Source: an uncultured Oscillospiraceae bacterium (GTDB lineage Bacteria; Bacillota; Clostridia; Oscillospirales; Acutalibacteraceae). From it: a DNA stretch of 9,282 nucleotides. Made by a program: the position numbers and the translations under genes. Below the pieces are notes generated by a model. It was not told the origin of the DNA. It worked only from the letters and a program-made list of their open reading frames with translations, and made no database searches. Below are positions 1-5,847 of this stretch, in pieces. Positions within the stretch are counted from its first letter, which is position 1. Each line of letters begins with the position of its first letter. Where the stretch lies: the NCBI GenBank assembly GCA_902478605.1, contig CABSLQ010000086.1, forward strand, positions 1 through 9,282, read 5' to 3'.

Positions 1-80
1 GCCCTTGGAATACGACCATATAAAAGGAAGCGGCATCCATGTGGATGCCGCTTCCTTTTATATGGTCGTATTCCAAGGGC
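1..80. repeat. 80-bp near-perfect palindrome (39-bp arms, 2-nt centre)
   Basis: Bases 1-39 are the exact reverse complement of bases 42-80, with only TG (40-41) unpaired. The inner part (about 22-59) looks like a normal intrinsic terminator stem. The outer 20 bp are more than a terminator needs: on the right they encode the last residues and stop of TadA, and on the left the same codons appear in mirror image. The left arm begins at the first base of the window, so the true length of the repeat is unknown. A fold-back or contig-end artefact is the simplest explanation; a real inverted duplication is the alternative. Confidence 0.95.
22..59 (-). terminator. Intrinsic terminator hairpin after tadA
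   Basis: The stem is 18 bp (22-39 pairing with 42-59), rich in GC in the middle, with a 2-nt centre, A-rich on one side and T-rich on the other, so it could work in both directions. On the minus strand the tadA stop codon (60-58) lies at the base of the stem, and the descending arm ends in a short T run. The tight loop suggests that one or two pairs near the centre stay open in RNA. Confidence 0.7.
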
Positions 81-552
81 CTTGCCGTTTTTTCCCTGCC
101 CGCTGTTCCCGCAGACGGCGGAAAAAAGCAGACAGCAGGTCGGCACATTCCCTTTCCAGCACGCCGGTGACCAGCATGGGACGATGGTTATACGGCAGGT
201 CAAACAGATTCACCACCGAACCGCAGGAACCCGCCTTGGGATCGGCGGCGCCCATGATGACGCGGTCGATGCGGGCGTTGATGATGGCGCCCGCGCACAT
301 GGGGCAGGGCTCCAGCGTCACATACAAATCACACCCGAACAGCCGCCAGCCTCCCAGCCGGGAACAGGCAGCGGCAATCGCTTCCATTTCGGCGTGTGCA
401 ACCGCCTGCCGGGCCGTTTCGCGCCGGTTGCGGCCGGTGCCGATCACGGCGCCGCCCTTGACCACCACCGCGCCCACGGGCACCTCGCCTTCGGCGGCCG
501 CCTGCTTTGCCAGGTCAATTGCCATGCGCATGAATTCCTCGTCCGCCGTCAT
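58..552 (-). CDS. tadA: tRNA-specific adenosine deaminase TadA
   Basis: This enzyme deaminates adenosine 34 to inosine in the anticodon of tRNA-Arg(ACG), allowing one tRNA to read several CGN codons; it acts in the cytoplasm as a dimer. With the chosen start it has 164 residues, normal for the family. The zinc and catalytic signature is intact: HAE at about residues 53-55 (zinc histidine and proton-shuttle glutamate) and PCPMC at about 82-86 (two zinc cysteines). The EVPVGAVVV segment near the N-terminus and the NHRP segment later are also typical. The frame is open upstream to 639, but ATG 552 is preferred: it overlaps the stop of the upstream protease as ATGA, has a G-rich ribosome site (559-564), and removes a 29-residue tail unlike TadA. 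The last codons lie inside the terminal palindrome. A related cytidine or guanine deaminase is less likely given the motif spacing. Confidence 0.93.
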   Translation of the reverse strand: MTADEEFMRMAIDLAKQAAAEGEVPVGAVVVKGGAVIGTGRNRRETARQAVAHAEMEAIAAACSRLGGWRLFGCDLYVTLEPCPMCAGAIINARIDRVIMGAADPKAGSCGSVVNLFDLPYNHRPMLVTGVLERECADLLSAFFRRLREQRAGKKRQGPWNTTI

Positions 553-1562
553 GTGCTTCCCCCCATGCTCATCACAACGGAGAGCAGCACGAGCAGTACA
601 AACACCACCAGACTGACGGTGAAAAGCGGCGCCGTGCACAGCGTCTTGAGGTTGGCGCCGACGCCCTCACCCGGTGCACTGCGGGCAGGAGGGGCCGTCA
701 GCGGGCTGCGCCGCGCCTTTAATACGATAAGCAGGAGAAAGCCCACAATGGCCACGGAACAGAGCACCACAACATTCAGCAATCCCTGCGCTTCGGTGTC
801 GGGCAGGCGGAAGCCCGCATATTCCAGCAGAACCGACATGGCGTTGTTGGCGAAATGGATACAGACGGCCAGCCAGATATTGTTCGTCTGTATGACCGCA
901 TAGCCAAGCACCAATCCGACAACGAAGGCAAACGGGATTTGCAGCACGTTGCCGTGCATCAGCGAGAAGAGCAGCGTGGATACCAGCAGTGCGGTGCGGT
1001 CACCGTAGGGGCGCAGTGTCTGCAGCACATAGCCCCGGAAAACCATCTCCTCCAGGAGAGCCGGAAGAACGGCAAGCGTCAGCAGGTTGAGCGCCAGGCT
1101 GAGAGGGGTGTCCACGAGCAGCTGCGGCATGGCGGGCGCGGGAATGCCAAAGGCATTCAGAAACGTCATAACGTAACTGGCCACGACATTGCCCACCACG
1201 CACAGGGCCATGCCGCCAACGATACCGCCGAGGAAATCAAAGGGCCGCACACGCCGGGATGGACCGAAGGGCTGTATCCGCCGGCGGAAGAGCAGGGCGG
1301 AGAGCAGCATGGGCAGCCCCATCATCAGCGCATAGACCGCCATATATACCAGCAGATATCCCGTGTTGCCCAGTCCCAGATCGGCGCGCATCACGTTATC
1401 CTGCCGTATAACGCCGAACAGGACAAGCACCAGCACAACCACCGTAAACAGCATTTGACTCAGAAGGGAAAGAAAAAGCATACCGGCACCGATGAAATTG
1501 CCGTCAAGGCGCAGCGCCTGCCGCCGCTGTTCCTGCGGGGAACCGCCCATATGATTTTCCAT
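549..1562 (-). CDS. CPBP-family intramembrane metalloprotease (CAAX/ABI type)
   Basis: This is a 337-residue multi-pass membrane protein of the CPBP (Abi, CAAX-prenyl-endopeptidase-like) family, thought to cleave substrates within the membrane using a bound metal. All three family motifs are visible: EEMVFR at 171-176 (two Glu and Arg), FSLMH at 199-203, and HFANN at 236-240 (His and Asn). Around eight or nine hydrophobic segments can be seen, including about 26-50, 68-92, 112-135, 205-222 and 262-281. After the protease core come a Pro/Ala/Arg-rich linker (about 283-310) and an additional C-terminal membrane segment (about 312-332), making it longer than many family members. Start ATG 1562 follows an AAAGGTG ribosome site (1571-1577); an alternative ATG lies four codons in. 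It shares an ATGA overlap with tadA. In bacteria such proteins have been tied to bacteriocin immunity or protein sorting, but nothing here identifies the substrate. Confidence 0.9.
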   Translation of the reverse strand: MENHMGGSPQEQRRQALRLDGNFIGAGMLFLSLLSQMLFTVVVLVLVLFGVIRQDNVMRADLGLGNTGYLLVYMAVYALMMGLPMLLSALLFRRRIQPFGPSRRVRPFDFLGGIVGGMALCVVGNVVASYVMTFLNAFGIPAPAMPQLLVDTPLSLALNLLTLAVLPALLEEMVFRGYVLQTLRPYGDRTALLVSTLLFSLMHGNVLQIPFAFVVGLVLGYAVIQTNNIWLAVCIHFANNAMSVLLEYAGFRLPDTEAQGLLNVVVLCSVAIVGFLLLIVLKARRSPLTAPPARSAPGEGVGANLKTLCTAPLFTVSLVVFVLLVLLSVVMSMGGST

Positions 1563-1604
1563 AGCGCAACCACCTTTCCGGCACAGGGCCCACTATCTGT
1601 TTTT

Positions 1605-1633
1605 ATTATACCGGAAACCCCGGCCGGGCGCAA
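1605..1633 (-). promoter_or_regulatory. Promoter for the protease-tadA operon
   Basis: Read on the minus strand there is a perfect -10 box TATAAT (1610-1605) and a weaker -35 box TTGCGC (1633-1628) separated by 17 bp. It lies about 43 bp upstream of the protease start codon. No other candidate upstream of that gene is as good. Confidence 0.65.
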
Positions 1634-1634
1634 C

Positions 1635-1671
1635 GCCCCTCTGTAATTTTTCCCAAAAGCGAAAGAGGGGC
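1635..1671. repeat. 8-bp inverted repeat between the divergent promoters
   Basis: GCCCCTCT (1635-1642) pairs exactly with AGAGGGGC (1664-1671) across a 21-nt spacer. It sits between the two promoters; its right arm ends directly against the -35 box of the GntR promoter and its left arm starts two bases beyond the -35 box of the protease promoter. It could be a protein-binding site or chance; there is no T tract that would make it a terminator. Confidence 0.5.
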
Positions 1672-1700
1672 TTGACAAACTGAAATATTGTGTATATACT
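1672..1700 (+). promoter_or_regulatory. Strong sigma-A type promoter of the GntR-ABC operon
   Basis: The -35 box TTGACA (1672-1677) is a perfect consensus match. A 17-bp spacer leads to a -10 box TATACT (1695-1700). Transcription would start near 1706-1709, about 25 nt ahead of the TTG start codon. The operator overlaps the -10 box. Confidence 0.88.
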
Positions 1701-1709
1701 ATATATACA
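1691..1709. promoter_or_regulatory. Probable GntR operator over the -10 box
   Basis: TGTATATA (1691-1698) and TATATACA (1702-1709) form a perfect 8-bp inverted repeat around a 3-nt centre. GntR-family dimers bind inverted repeats of this size, and A/T-rich TGTAT...ATACA-like sites are common for the YtrA branch. The site covers the -10 box and the expected transcription start, so a bound repressor would block RNA polymerase. The regulator encoded directly downstream is the obvious candidate to bind it; that pairing is inferred. Confidence 0.75.
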
Positions 1710-1732
1710 ATAAGCACATTGGAGGTGGGGAC

Positions 1733-2107
1733 TTGAACATTGTGATCCGCAATACCGGCGAAACGCCCATTTACGAGCAGATCGTCCTGCAGATCAAAAA
1801 CGCCATTGTCACCGGTGAGCTGGCGGAAGGAGAAGCGCTGCCTTCCATGCGGCTGCTGGCAAAGGAACTGAAAATCAGCTTGATCACCACCAAACGGGCT
1901 TATGAGGAGCTGGAGCGGGAGGGCTTTCTCGTCACGGTGACGGGAAAGGGCAGCTTTGTGGCGGCCAAAAACCTCGAGCTTTTGCGGGAGGAGAAGCGGC
2001 GGCAGGCGGAAACGCATCTGGCGGCCGCTGTGGAGGCCGCCCGCATGGCCGGCGTTGACGCCGACGAGCTGTGCGGACTGCTGCGGCTGCTGTATGACGA
2101 GTCATGA
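1733..2107 (+). CDS. GntR-family transcriptional regulator, YtrA subfamily
   Basis: This is a 124-residue DNA-binding repressor with a winged helix-turn-helix at about residues 10-77 (PIYEQI, LPSMRLLAKELKIS, TTKRAYEELEREG, GKGSFV) and a short helical tail (about 80-120) for dimerisation. It has no large effector domain, which defines the YtrA type; members usually repress their own ABC-transporter operon and respond to envelope-active compounds. The start is TTG 1733, supported by a GGAGG ribosome site at 1721-1725 with 7-nt spacing. An upstream in-frame TTG at 1688 is rejected because it lies inside the promoter and operator. The stop overlaps a possible ATG of the ATPase gene (ATGA at 2104-2107), indicating translational coupling. 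A perfect inverted-repeat operator sits over its own -10 box, so autorepression is likely. The inducer is unknown. Confidence 0.92.
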   Translation: MNIVIRNTGETPIYEQIVLQIKNAIVTGELAEGEALPSMRLLAKELKISLITTKRAYEELEREGFLVTVTGKGSFVAAKNLELLREEKRRQAETHLAAAVEAARMAGVDADELCGLLRLLYDES

Positions 2108-2124
2108 GAAAGGCGGAATTTGGC

Positions 2125-3000
2125 ATGGATTCGCAGGCATATATTTTGGAAATAAACGGGCTGACCAAGCGGTATGACGGGTTCAGCCTGCAGGATATCC
2201 ATCTGAAAATAGAACCGGGAACCATCACCGGGCTGGTCGGGGCGAACGGCGCGGGCAAGAGCACCACGCTTAAGCTGATCCTCAATCTGATTCGCCGGGA
2301 TGCGGGCGAGATCCGCGTATTCGGGATGGACAACGTGGAGCAGGAAGCCGCCATCAAGCAGCGCATCGGCGTGGTGTTTGATGAACCTTGCTTTCATGAA
2401 TTACTCACGGCCGGCCACATCGGCCGGTATATGAGCGGCTTGTACGCCGGATGGGACGAGGCGCTCTTCGCCCGGTATCTGCAGGAATTCTCGCTGCCCG
2501 AAAACAAGGCGGTAAAGGAATTTTCCCGCGGCATGAAGATGAAGCTGTCCATTGCCGCCGCGCTCAGCCACCGGCCGGATCTGCTGCTGCTCGACGAGCC
2601 GACGAGCGGCCTCGATCCGCTGGTGCGGGATGAAATCCTCGATATTTTCCTGGACTTTTTACAGGAGGAGAACCGGGCGATTCTGCTGTCCTCCCACATC
2701 ACGAGCGATTTGGACAAGGTGGCGGATACCATTGCGCTGCTGCATGAGGGCCGGCTGCTTTTCCACGAGGAAAAGGACGTGCTGCGGGAGGAGTATGTGC
2801 TGGCCAAGGGGGGCGCCGATCAGCTCGCCCGGATCGATCGGGAAGCGTTTATCGGCCTGCGGGAAAACCGCTTTGGGTTTGAGGCGCTCTGCCGCCGGGA
2901 GACGGCAAGGAAATACCCCGATCTGGTGACGGAGCGGCCCACCATCGAGGAAATCATGTTGTTTTACACCCGCCGCACAAAGAAGGAGGATCGGTCATGA
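2125..3000 (+). CDS. ABC transporter ATP-binding protein (YtrB-like)
   Basis: This is the nucleotide-binding subunit of an ABC exporter, hydrolysing ATP on the cytoplasmic face. It has 291 residues from the chosen start. Walker A is GANGAGKST (about 39-47), the signature is SRGMK (about 134-138), Walker B is LLLLDEP (ending about 159), followed by the D-loop SGLD and the switch histidine in SSH (about 191). The usual Q-loop glutamine is replaced by acidic residues (VFDEP, about 85-89), as in some drug-export and YtrB-like subunits. The C-terminal 75 or so residues form an accessory region ending in IEEIMLFY, typical of ABC-2-type ATPases. ATG 2125 is preferred for its AAGGCGG ribosome site (2110-2116); ATG 2104 overlaps the regulator stop as ATGA but lacks a good site, so the protein could be 7 residues longer. 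Its stop overlaps the permease start (ATGA). The substrate is unknown. Confidence 0.92.
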   Translation: MDSQAYILEINGLTKRYDGFSLQDIHLKIEPGTITGLVGANGAGKSTTLKLILNLIRRDAGEIRVFGMDNVEQEAAIKQRIGVVFDEPCFHELLTAGHIGRYMSGLYAGWDEALFARYLQEFSLPENKAVKEFSRGMKMKLSIAAALSHRPDLLLLDEPTSGLDPLVRDEILDIFLDFLQEENRAILLSSHITSDLDKVADTIALLHEGRLLFHEEKDVLREEYVLAKGGADQLARIDREAFIGLRENRFGFEALCRRETARKYPDLVTERPTIEEIMLFYTRRTKKEDRS

Positions 3001-3635
3001 AAGGTCTGGTTTATAAGGATTTGTCCCTCATTGGTCGGCAGGGAAAGTTTTTGTTTGTGTATCTGCTGGTTTTCGTCCTGATTTTTTCCGCTGTGGGGGA
3101 CGGCGCCTCCACGGTGACCTCCTTCCTGTCGGTTGTCTGCTTCATGCTGTCCATCAACTGCTTCGCCTATGATGAACAGTGCGGCTTCGGCAAGCTGGTC
3201 GCGGCGTCCCCGCTGCGCCCGCTGCGCGTGGCGCTGTCCCGCTATCTCTCCGCACTGGTGCTGGGGCTGGGCGGCTGCCTGCTAACGGCGGGGGTGTCCT
3301 CCGTTGTGCAGCTCGTCAAGCGGCAGGCCAATTTCCCCGATCTGGCCATGAGTATAGGATTGGCCGTGTGCATGGATTTGCTTTTCATGGCGGTGACTTT
3401 TCCGCTGTTTTTCAAATTCGGCGTCAATAAAAGCCGGCTTTTGCTTCTGGTCATTGTGGCCATTCCGGCGGCGCTTGTGGCGTTTTTGTCGACGGTCGCA
3501 CCGGAATCGCTGCAGCGGATACTGACGCCGGAACGGATCACCTGGCTGGTTGCCGGCGGCATTGTGCTGCTCGTGTTGCTTGTCGTGGGCTCGGTGTTTT
3601 TATCGGGAAAAATACTGGAAAAGAAGGCCTACTGA
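2997..3635 (+). CDS. ABC-2 type transporter permease (ABC2_membrane_5-like)
   Basis: This is a 212-residue integral membrane protein with about six hydrophobic segments: near 16-34, 38-57, 84-106, 118-139, 147-166 and 182-204. The order N-terminal MKGLVYKDL, two membrane spans, a FAYDEQ motif (56-61), then a basic loop (SPLRPLRVALSRY, 71-83) matches small ABC-2 permeases that pair with YtrB-like ATPases behind a YtrA-type regulator. The start ATG 2997 has a strong AAGGAGG site (2983-2989, 7-nt spacing) and overlaps the ATPase stop as ATGA. As the only permease present, it probably works as a homodimer with two ATPase copies. Export of an envelope-active compound or a role in envelope stress is inferred from the family; the sequence does not show the substrate. 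Confidence 0.88.
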   Translation: MKGLVYKDLSLIGRQGKFLFVYLLVFVLIFSAVGDGASTVTSFLSVVCFMLSINCFAYDEQCGFGKLVAASPLRPLRVALSRYLSALVLGLGGCLLTAGVSSVVQLVKRQANFPDLAMSIGLAVCMDLLFMAVTFPLFFKFGVNKSRLLLLVIVAIPAALVAFLSTVAPESLQRILTPERITWLVAGGIVLLVLLVVGSVFLSGKILEKKAY

Positions 3636-3667
3636 AACGGCCCGTATTTAAAAGGAGAACAATAAGA

Positions 3668-3997
3668 ATGACAAATCGGGAACGTGTGCGCCGCTGCGGC
3701 TGCTGTAAGCCCGTTGATCGGGCGCCCTTTCTTTTCTATTTCGGTCCGTGGGAGGAGACGGCGGCACGATGGAAGGAGCAGGGGGTCGAAAATCCCCGGG
3801 CCTGGCAGGAGGATTTCCCCTTCGACAAGCCCATTGTGACCATGGCGAACTACGTCAACCACCTGCACTGCCCGCCCTTTGAGACGCGCGAACTCGAGCG
3901 GCATGGGGAAACGGTCATACGGCAGGACTGGCTCGGCCAGATCGTCGAATGCCGCGAGGGGGTAACGGGCATCCCCGGATTCTCAAATCGCCGGTGA
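3668..3997 (+). pseudogene. URO-D-like protein, 5' part of a frameshifted gene
   Basis: This is the N-terminal part of a uroporphyrinogen-decarboxylase superfamily protein (URO-D/MtaA/CmuA fold). The frame starts at ATG 3668 with an AAAGGAG site (3651-3657), 32 bp after the permease stop, so it may be the fourth gene of that operon. Residues 1-103 (NRERVRRC, KPVDRAPFLFYFGPW, later TVIRQDWLGQIVECREG and TGIP) look like the normal N-terminus and first strands of the fold. After the proline codon at 3974-3976 the frame leaves the family pattern (GFSNRR) and stops at TGA 3995-3997, while the continuation is found in the frame one base back. One missing base, most simply in the C run at 3973-3976, would restore a 360-residue protein. 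Whether the break is a sequencing error or a true mutation cannot be told here. Confidence 0.85.
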
Positions 3998-4749
3998 ACA
4001 CGCCGGACGAATGGGAGGCGCTGCGCCGCGAGCGGCTGGACCCGCATAACCCGATGCGGTACAGCCGGGATCTGCGGCAGGTGGGGGAGGAACTGAACCG
4101 CGACGATTCTCCTGTACAGATCGGGATATACCCCTGCGGCCTGTATGGAACCCTGCGGGATTTGATGGGGGTAGAGGGCAGCCTGTACGCCTTTTATGAC
4201 CAGCCGGAGCTTGTGCATGCGATTATGGATGGTCTTACCGACTTCTGGCTCCAGATCTATGAAGAGATTTGCCGGTATGTTAAAGTGGATATTCTTCACA
4301 TATGGGAGGATATGTCGGGTAAGCAAGGATCGCTTCTGTCTCCCGACATTATCCGGGAGTTTATGTTGCCCAATTACAAGCGGCTGCGCCGTTTTGCGGA
4401 TGAGCATGATATTGCGGTGATGCAGGTGGACACCGACGGCAACTGCGAACAGCTGATCGAGCCGTTTGCAGAGGGCGGGGTCAACATGATGCTGCCCTTT
4501 GAGGTGCAGGCGGGCTGCGATGTGGTGGAGCTGCGGAAGAAATACCCGTTCATGTCCATGATGGGCGGCATCGACAAGATGGAAATCGCCAAAGGCAAAG
4601 AGGCCATCGATCGCGAGCTTGCCCGGATTGAACCGCTTCTGTTTGATACCGGCTATATACCGGCGCTTGATCACCTGATCCCGCCGGAGGTTACATATGA
4701 AAATTACCGCTATTTTGTGCAGCGTCTGCACGACATGATCTTTCAATAA
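3949..4749 (+). pseudogene. URO-D-like protein, 3' part of a frameshifted gene
   Basis: This frame carries the rest of the URO-D-like protein. Family-type sequence starts at about 3976 (RILKSPVNTPDEWEALR) and runs to the end, giving about 257 residues. Visible segments of the barrel include YPCGLYGTLRDLMG, VDILHIWEDMSG, the IIREFMLPNYKRL helix, MQVDTDGN, NMMLPFEVQAGCDV, SMMGGIDKMEIAKG and the closing DHLIPPEVTYENYRYFV. The superfamily includes haem-pathway URO-D and corrinoid-dependent methyltransferases. The sequence differs from housekeeping HemE, and the wider group is often involved in methyl transfer from small substrates to corrinoid proteins. No corrinoid protein or activase gene is nearby, so the substrate is open. 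The ATG at 3949 has no ribosome site and is out of place for the fold, so independent translation is unlikely. The gene ends 2 bp before a terminator hairpin. Confidence 0.87.
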
Positions 4750-4751
4750 GG

Positions 4752-4779
4752 AAGCGCCCGGTTCGCGGACCGGGCGCTT
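4752..4779. terminator. Bidirectional hairpin terminator between convergent genes
   Basis: An 11-bp GC-rich stem (4752-4762 with 4769-4779) closes a 6-nt loop, with AA at the left foot and TT at the right foot. It lies 2 bp after the URO-D-like stop and 10 bp beyond the stop of the convergent glycosyltransferase gene. The T run on the plus side is short (three T), so termination there may be less than complete. Confidence 0.82.
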
Positions 4780-4789
4780 TCGCCTGTTC

Positions 4790-5725
4790 TTATGTATCGT
4801 CTTCCGTTTCGCGGATGATGTAGATGGGGCGCTTCTTGGTCTCGAGATAGGTTTTGGCCAGATACTGTCCGAGAATGCCGATGCAGAAAAGCTGCACTCC
4901 GCTGACAAACACGATGATGCATGCGAGGGAGGGCCAGCCGGAAACCGGATCGCCCCAGATCAGCGTTTTGAGCACGATAACGCACACCATGATAAAGGCG
5001 ATAATGCAGAAGAGAAACCCAACCACCGACGATATGGCCAGCGGCACGGTGGAAAAGGCGGCGATACCGTCAAGCGAATAGAGGAACAGCTTCCAGAAGG
5101 ACCATTTGGTTTCGCCGGCGGCCCGTTCCACGTTTTCGTATTCGAGCCATTTGGTGCGGAAGCCGACCCAGCCGAAGATACCCTTGGAAAACCGGTTGTA
5201 TTCCTGCATCTGCAGGATAGCGTCCACCATTTTGCGCGTCATCAGGCGGTAATCCCGCGCCCCGTCCACAATATCCGCCCTGGAGATGCGGCGGATGATA
5301 CGGTAAAACGCGCGGGCGAAAAAGGAACGGATGGGCGGCTCCCCCTTGCGGGATACCCGCCGCGTTGCCACACAGTCGTAGCCCTCCTCCTCGATGCCCT
5401 TCACCATATCGAGCAGCAGGGAGGGCGGATCCTGCAAATCCGCATCCATAATGGCCACATAATCGCCTCTAGAAGCCTGCAGCCCGGCGAACATGGCGGC
5501 CTCCTTGCCAAAATTGCGGGAGAAGGAAAGATACCGCACCCGCTTGTCCTGCGCGTGCAGGCGCTTGAGCACCTCGAGGGTGCCGTCCTTCGAGCCGTCG
5601 TCCACGAACAGGATTTCCAGCTGCAAGGGCTCCAGCTGTGCGGCGACGGGCTGCACCGCCTGATAAAAGAGAGGGGCCGCCTCTTCTTCGTTGTAACAGG
5701 GAACCACCAGAGACAATATCGGCAT
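4790..5725 (-). CDS. Family 2 glycosyltransferase, GtrB/DPM1-like, polyprenyl-phosphate type
   Basis: This enzyme probably transfers a sugar from a nucleotide-sugar onto polyprenyl (undecaprenyl) phosphate at the inner face of the membrane, providing a lipid-linked donor for decorating wall or surface polymers. The 311-residue protein has a GT-A domain with VVPCYNEEEAA (7-17), VDDGSKDGT (41-49), SRNFGKEAA (69-77) and the metal-binding DAD within MDADLQDPP (93-101). RDYRLM (158-162) and a GETKW segment (204-208) follow. Two C-terminal membrane spans (about 228-254 and 264-289) end in a short basic tail, the standard GtrB/CsbB/YkoT plan. ATG 5725 is chosen because a GGAGG ribosome site (5739-5735) precedes it; an in-frame ATG at 5743 lies upstream of that site. 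The gene is alone on its transcript. No GtrA-like flippase or GtrC-type partner is present, so the sugar and final acceptor are unknown. Confidence 0.92.
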   Translation of the reverse strand: MPILSLVVPCYNEEEAAPLFYQAVQPVAAQLEPLQLEILFVDDGSKDGTLEVLKRLHAQDKRVRYLSFSRNFGKEAAMFAGLQASRGDYVAIMDADLQDPPSLLLDMVKGIEEEGYDCVATRRVSRKGEPPIRSFFARAFYRIIRRISRADIVDGARDYRLMTRKMVDAILQMQEYNRFSKGIFGWVGFRTKWLEYENVERAAGETKWSFWKLFLYSLDGIAAFSTVPLAISSVVGFLFCIIAFIMVCVIVLKTLIWGDPVSGWPSLACIIVFVSGVQLFCIGILGQYLAKTYLETKKRPIYIIRETEDDT

Positions 5726-5757
5726 GGTATAAGTCCTCCCCATTCCAGATGTTTATC

Positions 5758-5786
5758 AGTATACCACAAGCAGCGGCGTCTGCCAA
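5758..5786 (-). promoter_or_regulatory. Promoter of the glycosyltransferase gene
   Basis: On the minus strand a -35 box TTGGCA (5786-5781) and a -10 box TATACT (5763-5758) are separated by exactly 17 bp, about 33 bp upstream of the ATG at 5725. This gives the gene its own transcript, apart from any read-through from the SNF2 gene upstream, where no clear terminator is visible. Confidence 0.8.
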
Positions 5787-5847
5787 TCCGTTTTTGATAT
5801 ACAAATGGCCGATCTCCTGTGGTTTGTTTCCGGCATATGCCAAAAGG

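Noticed and set aside
553..639. Upstream extension of tadA to 639
   Set aside because: It would overlap the protease gene by about 90 bp and add 29 residues unlike TadA. The ATGA-coupled start at 552 fits the family length.
82..1646. Long plus-strand frames opposite tadA and the protease (82-903 and 855-1646)
   Set aside because: These are antisense shadows with low-complexity His/Gln/Arg-rich products, while the minus strand has clear catalytic motifs in both genes.
5832..5841. GGCATATGCC-type palindrome just after the SNF2 stop
   Set aside because: A 10-bp palindrome with no loop and no T tract; it does not form a terminator and is short enough to occur by chance.
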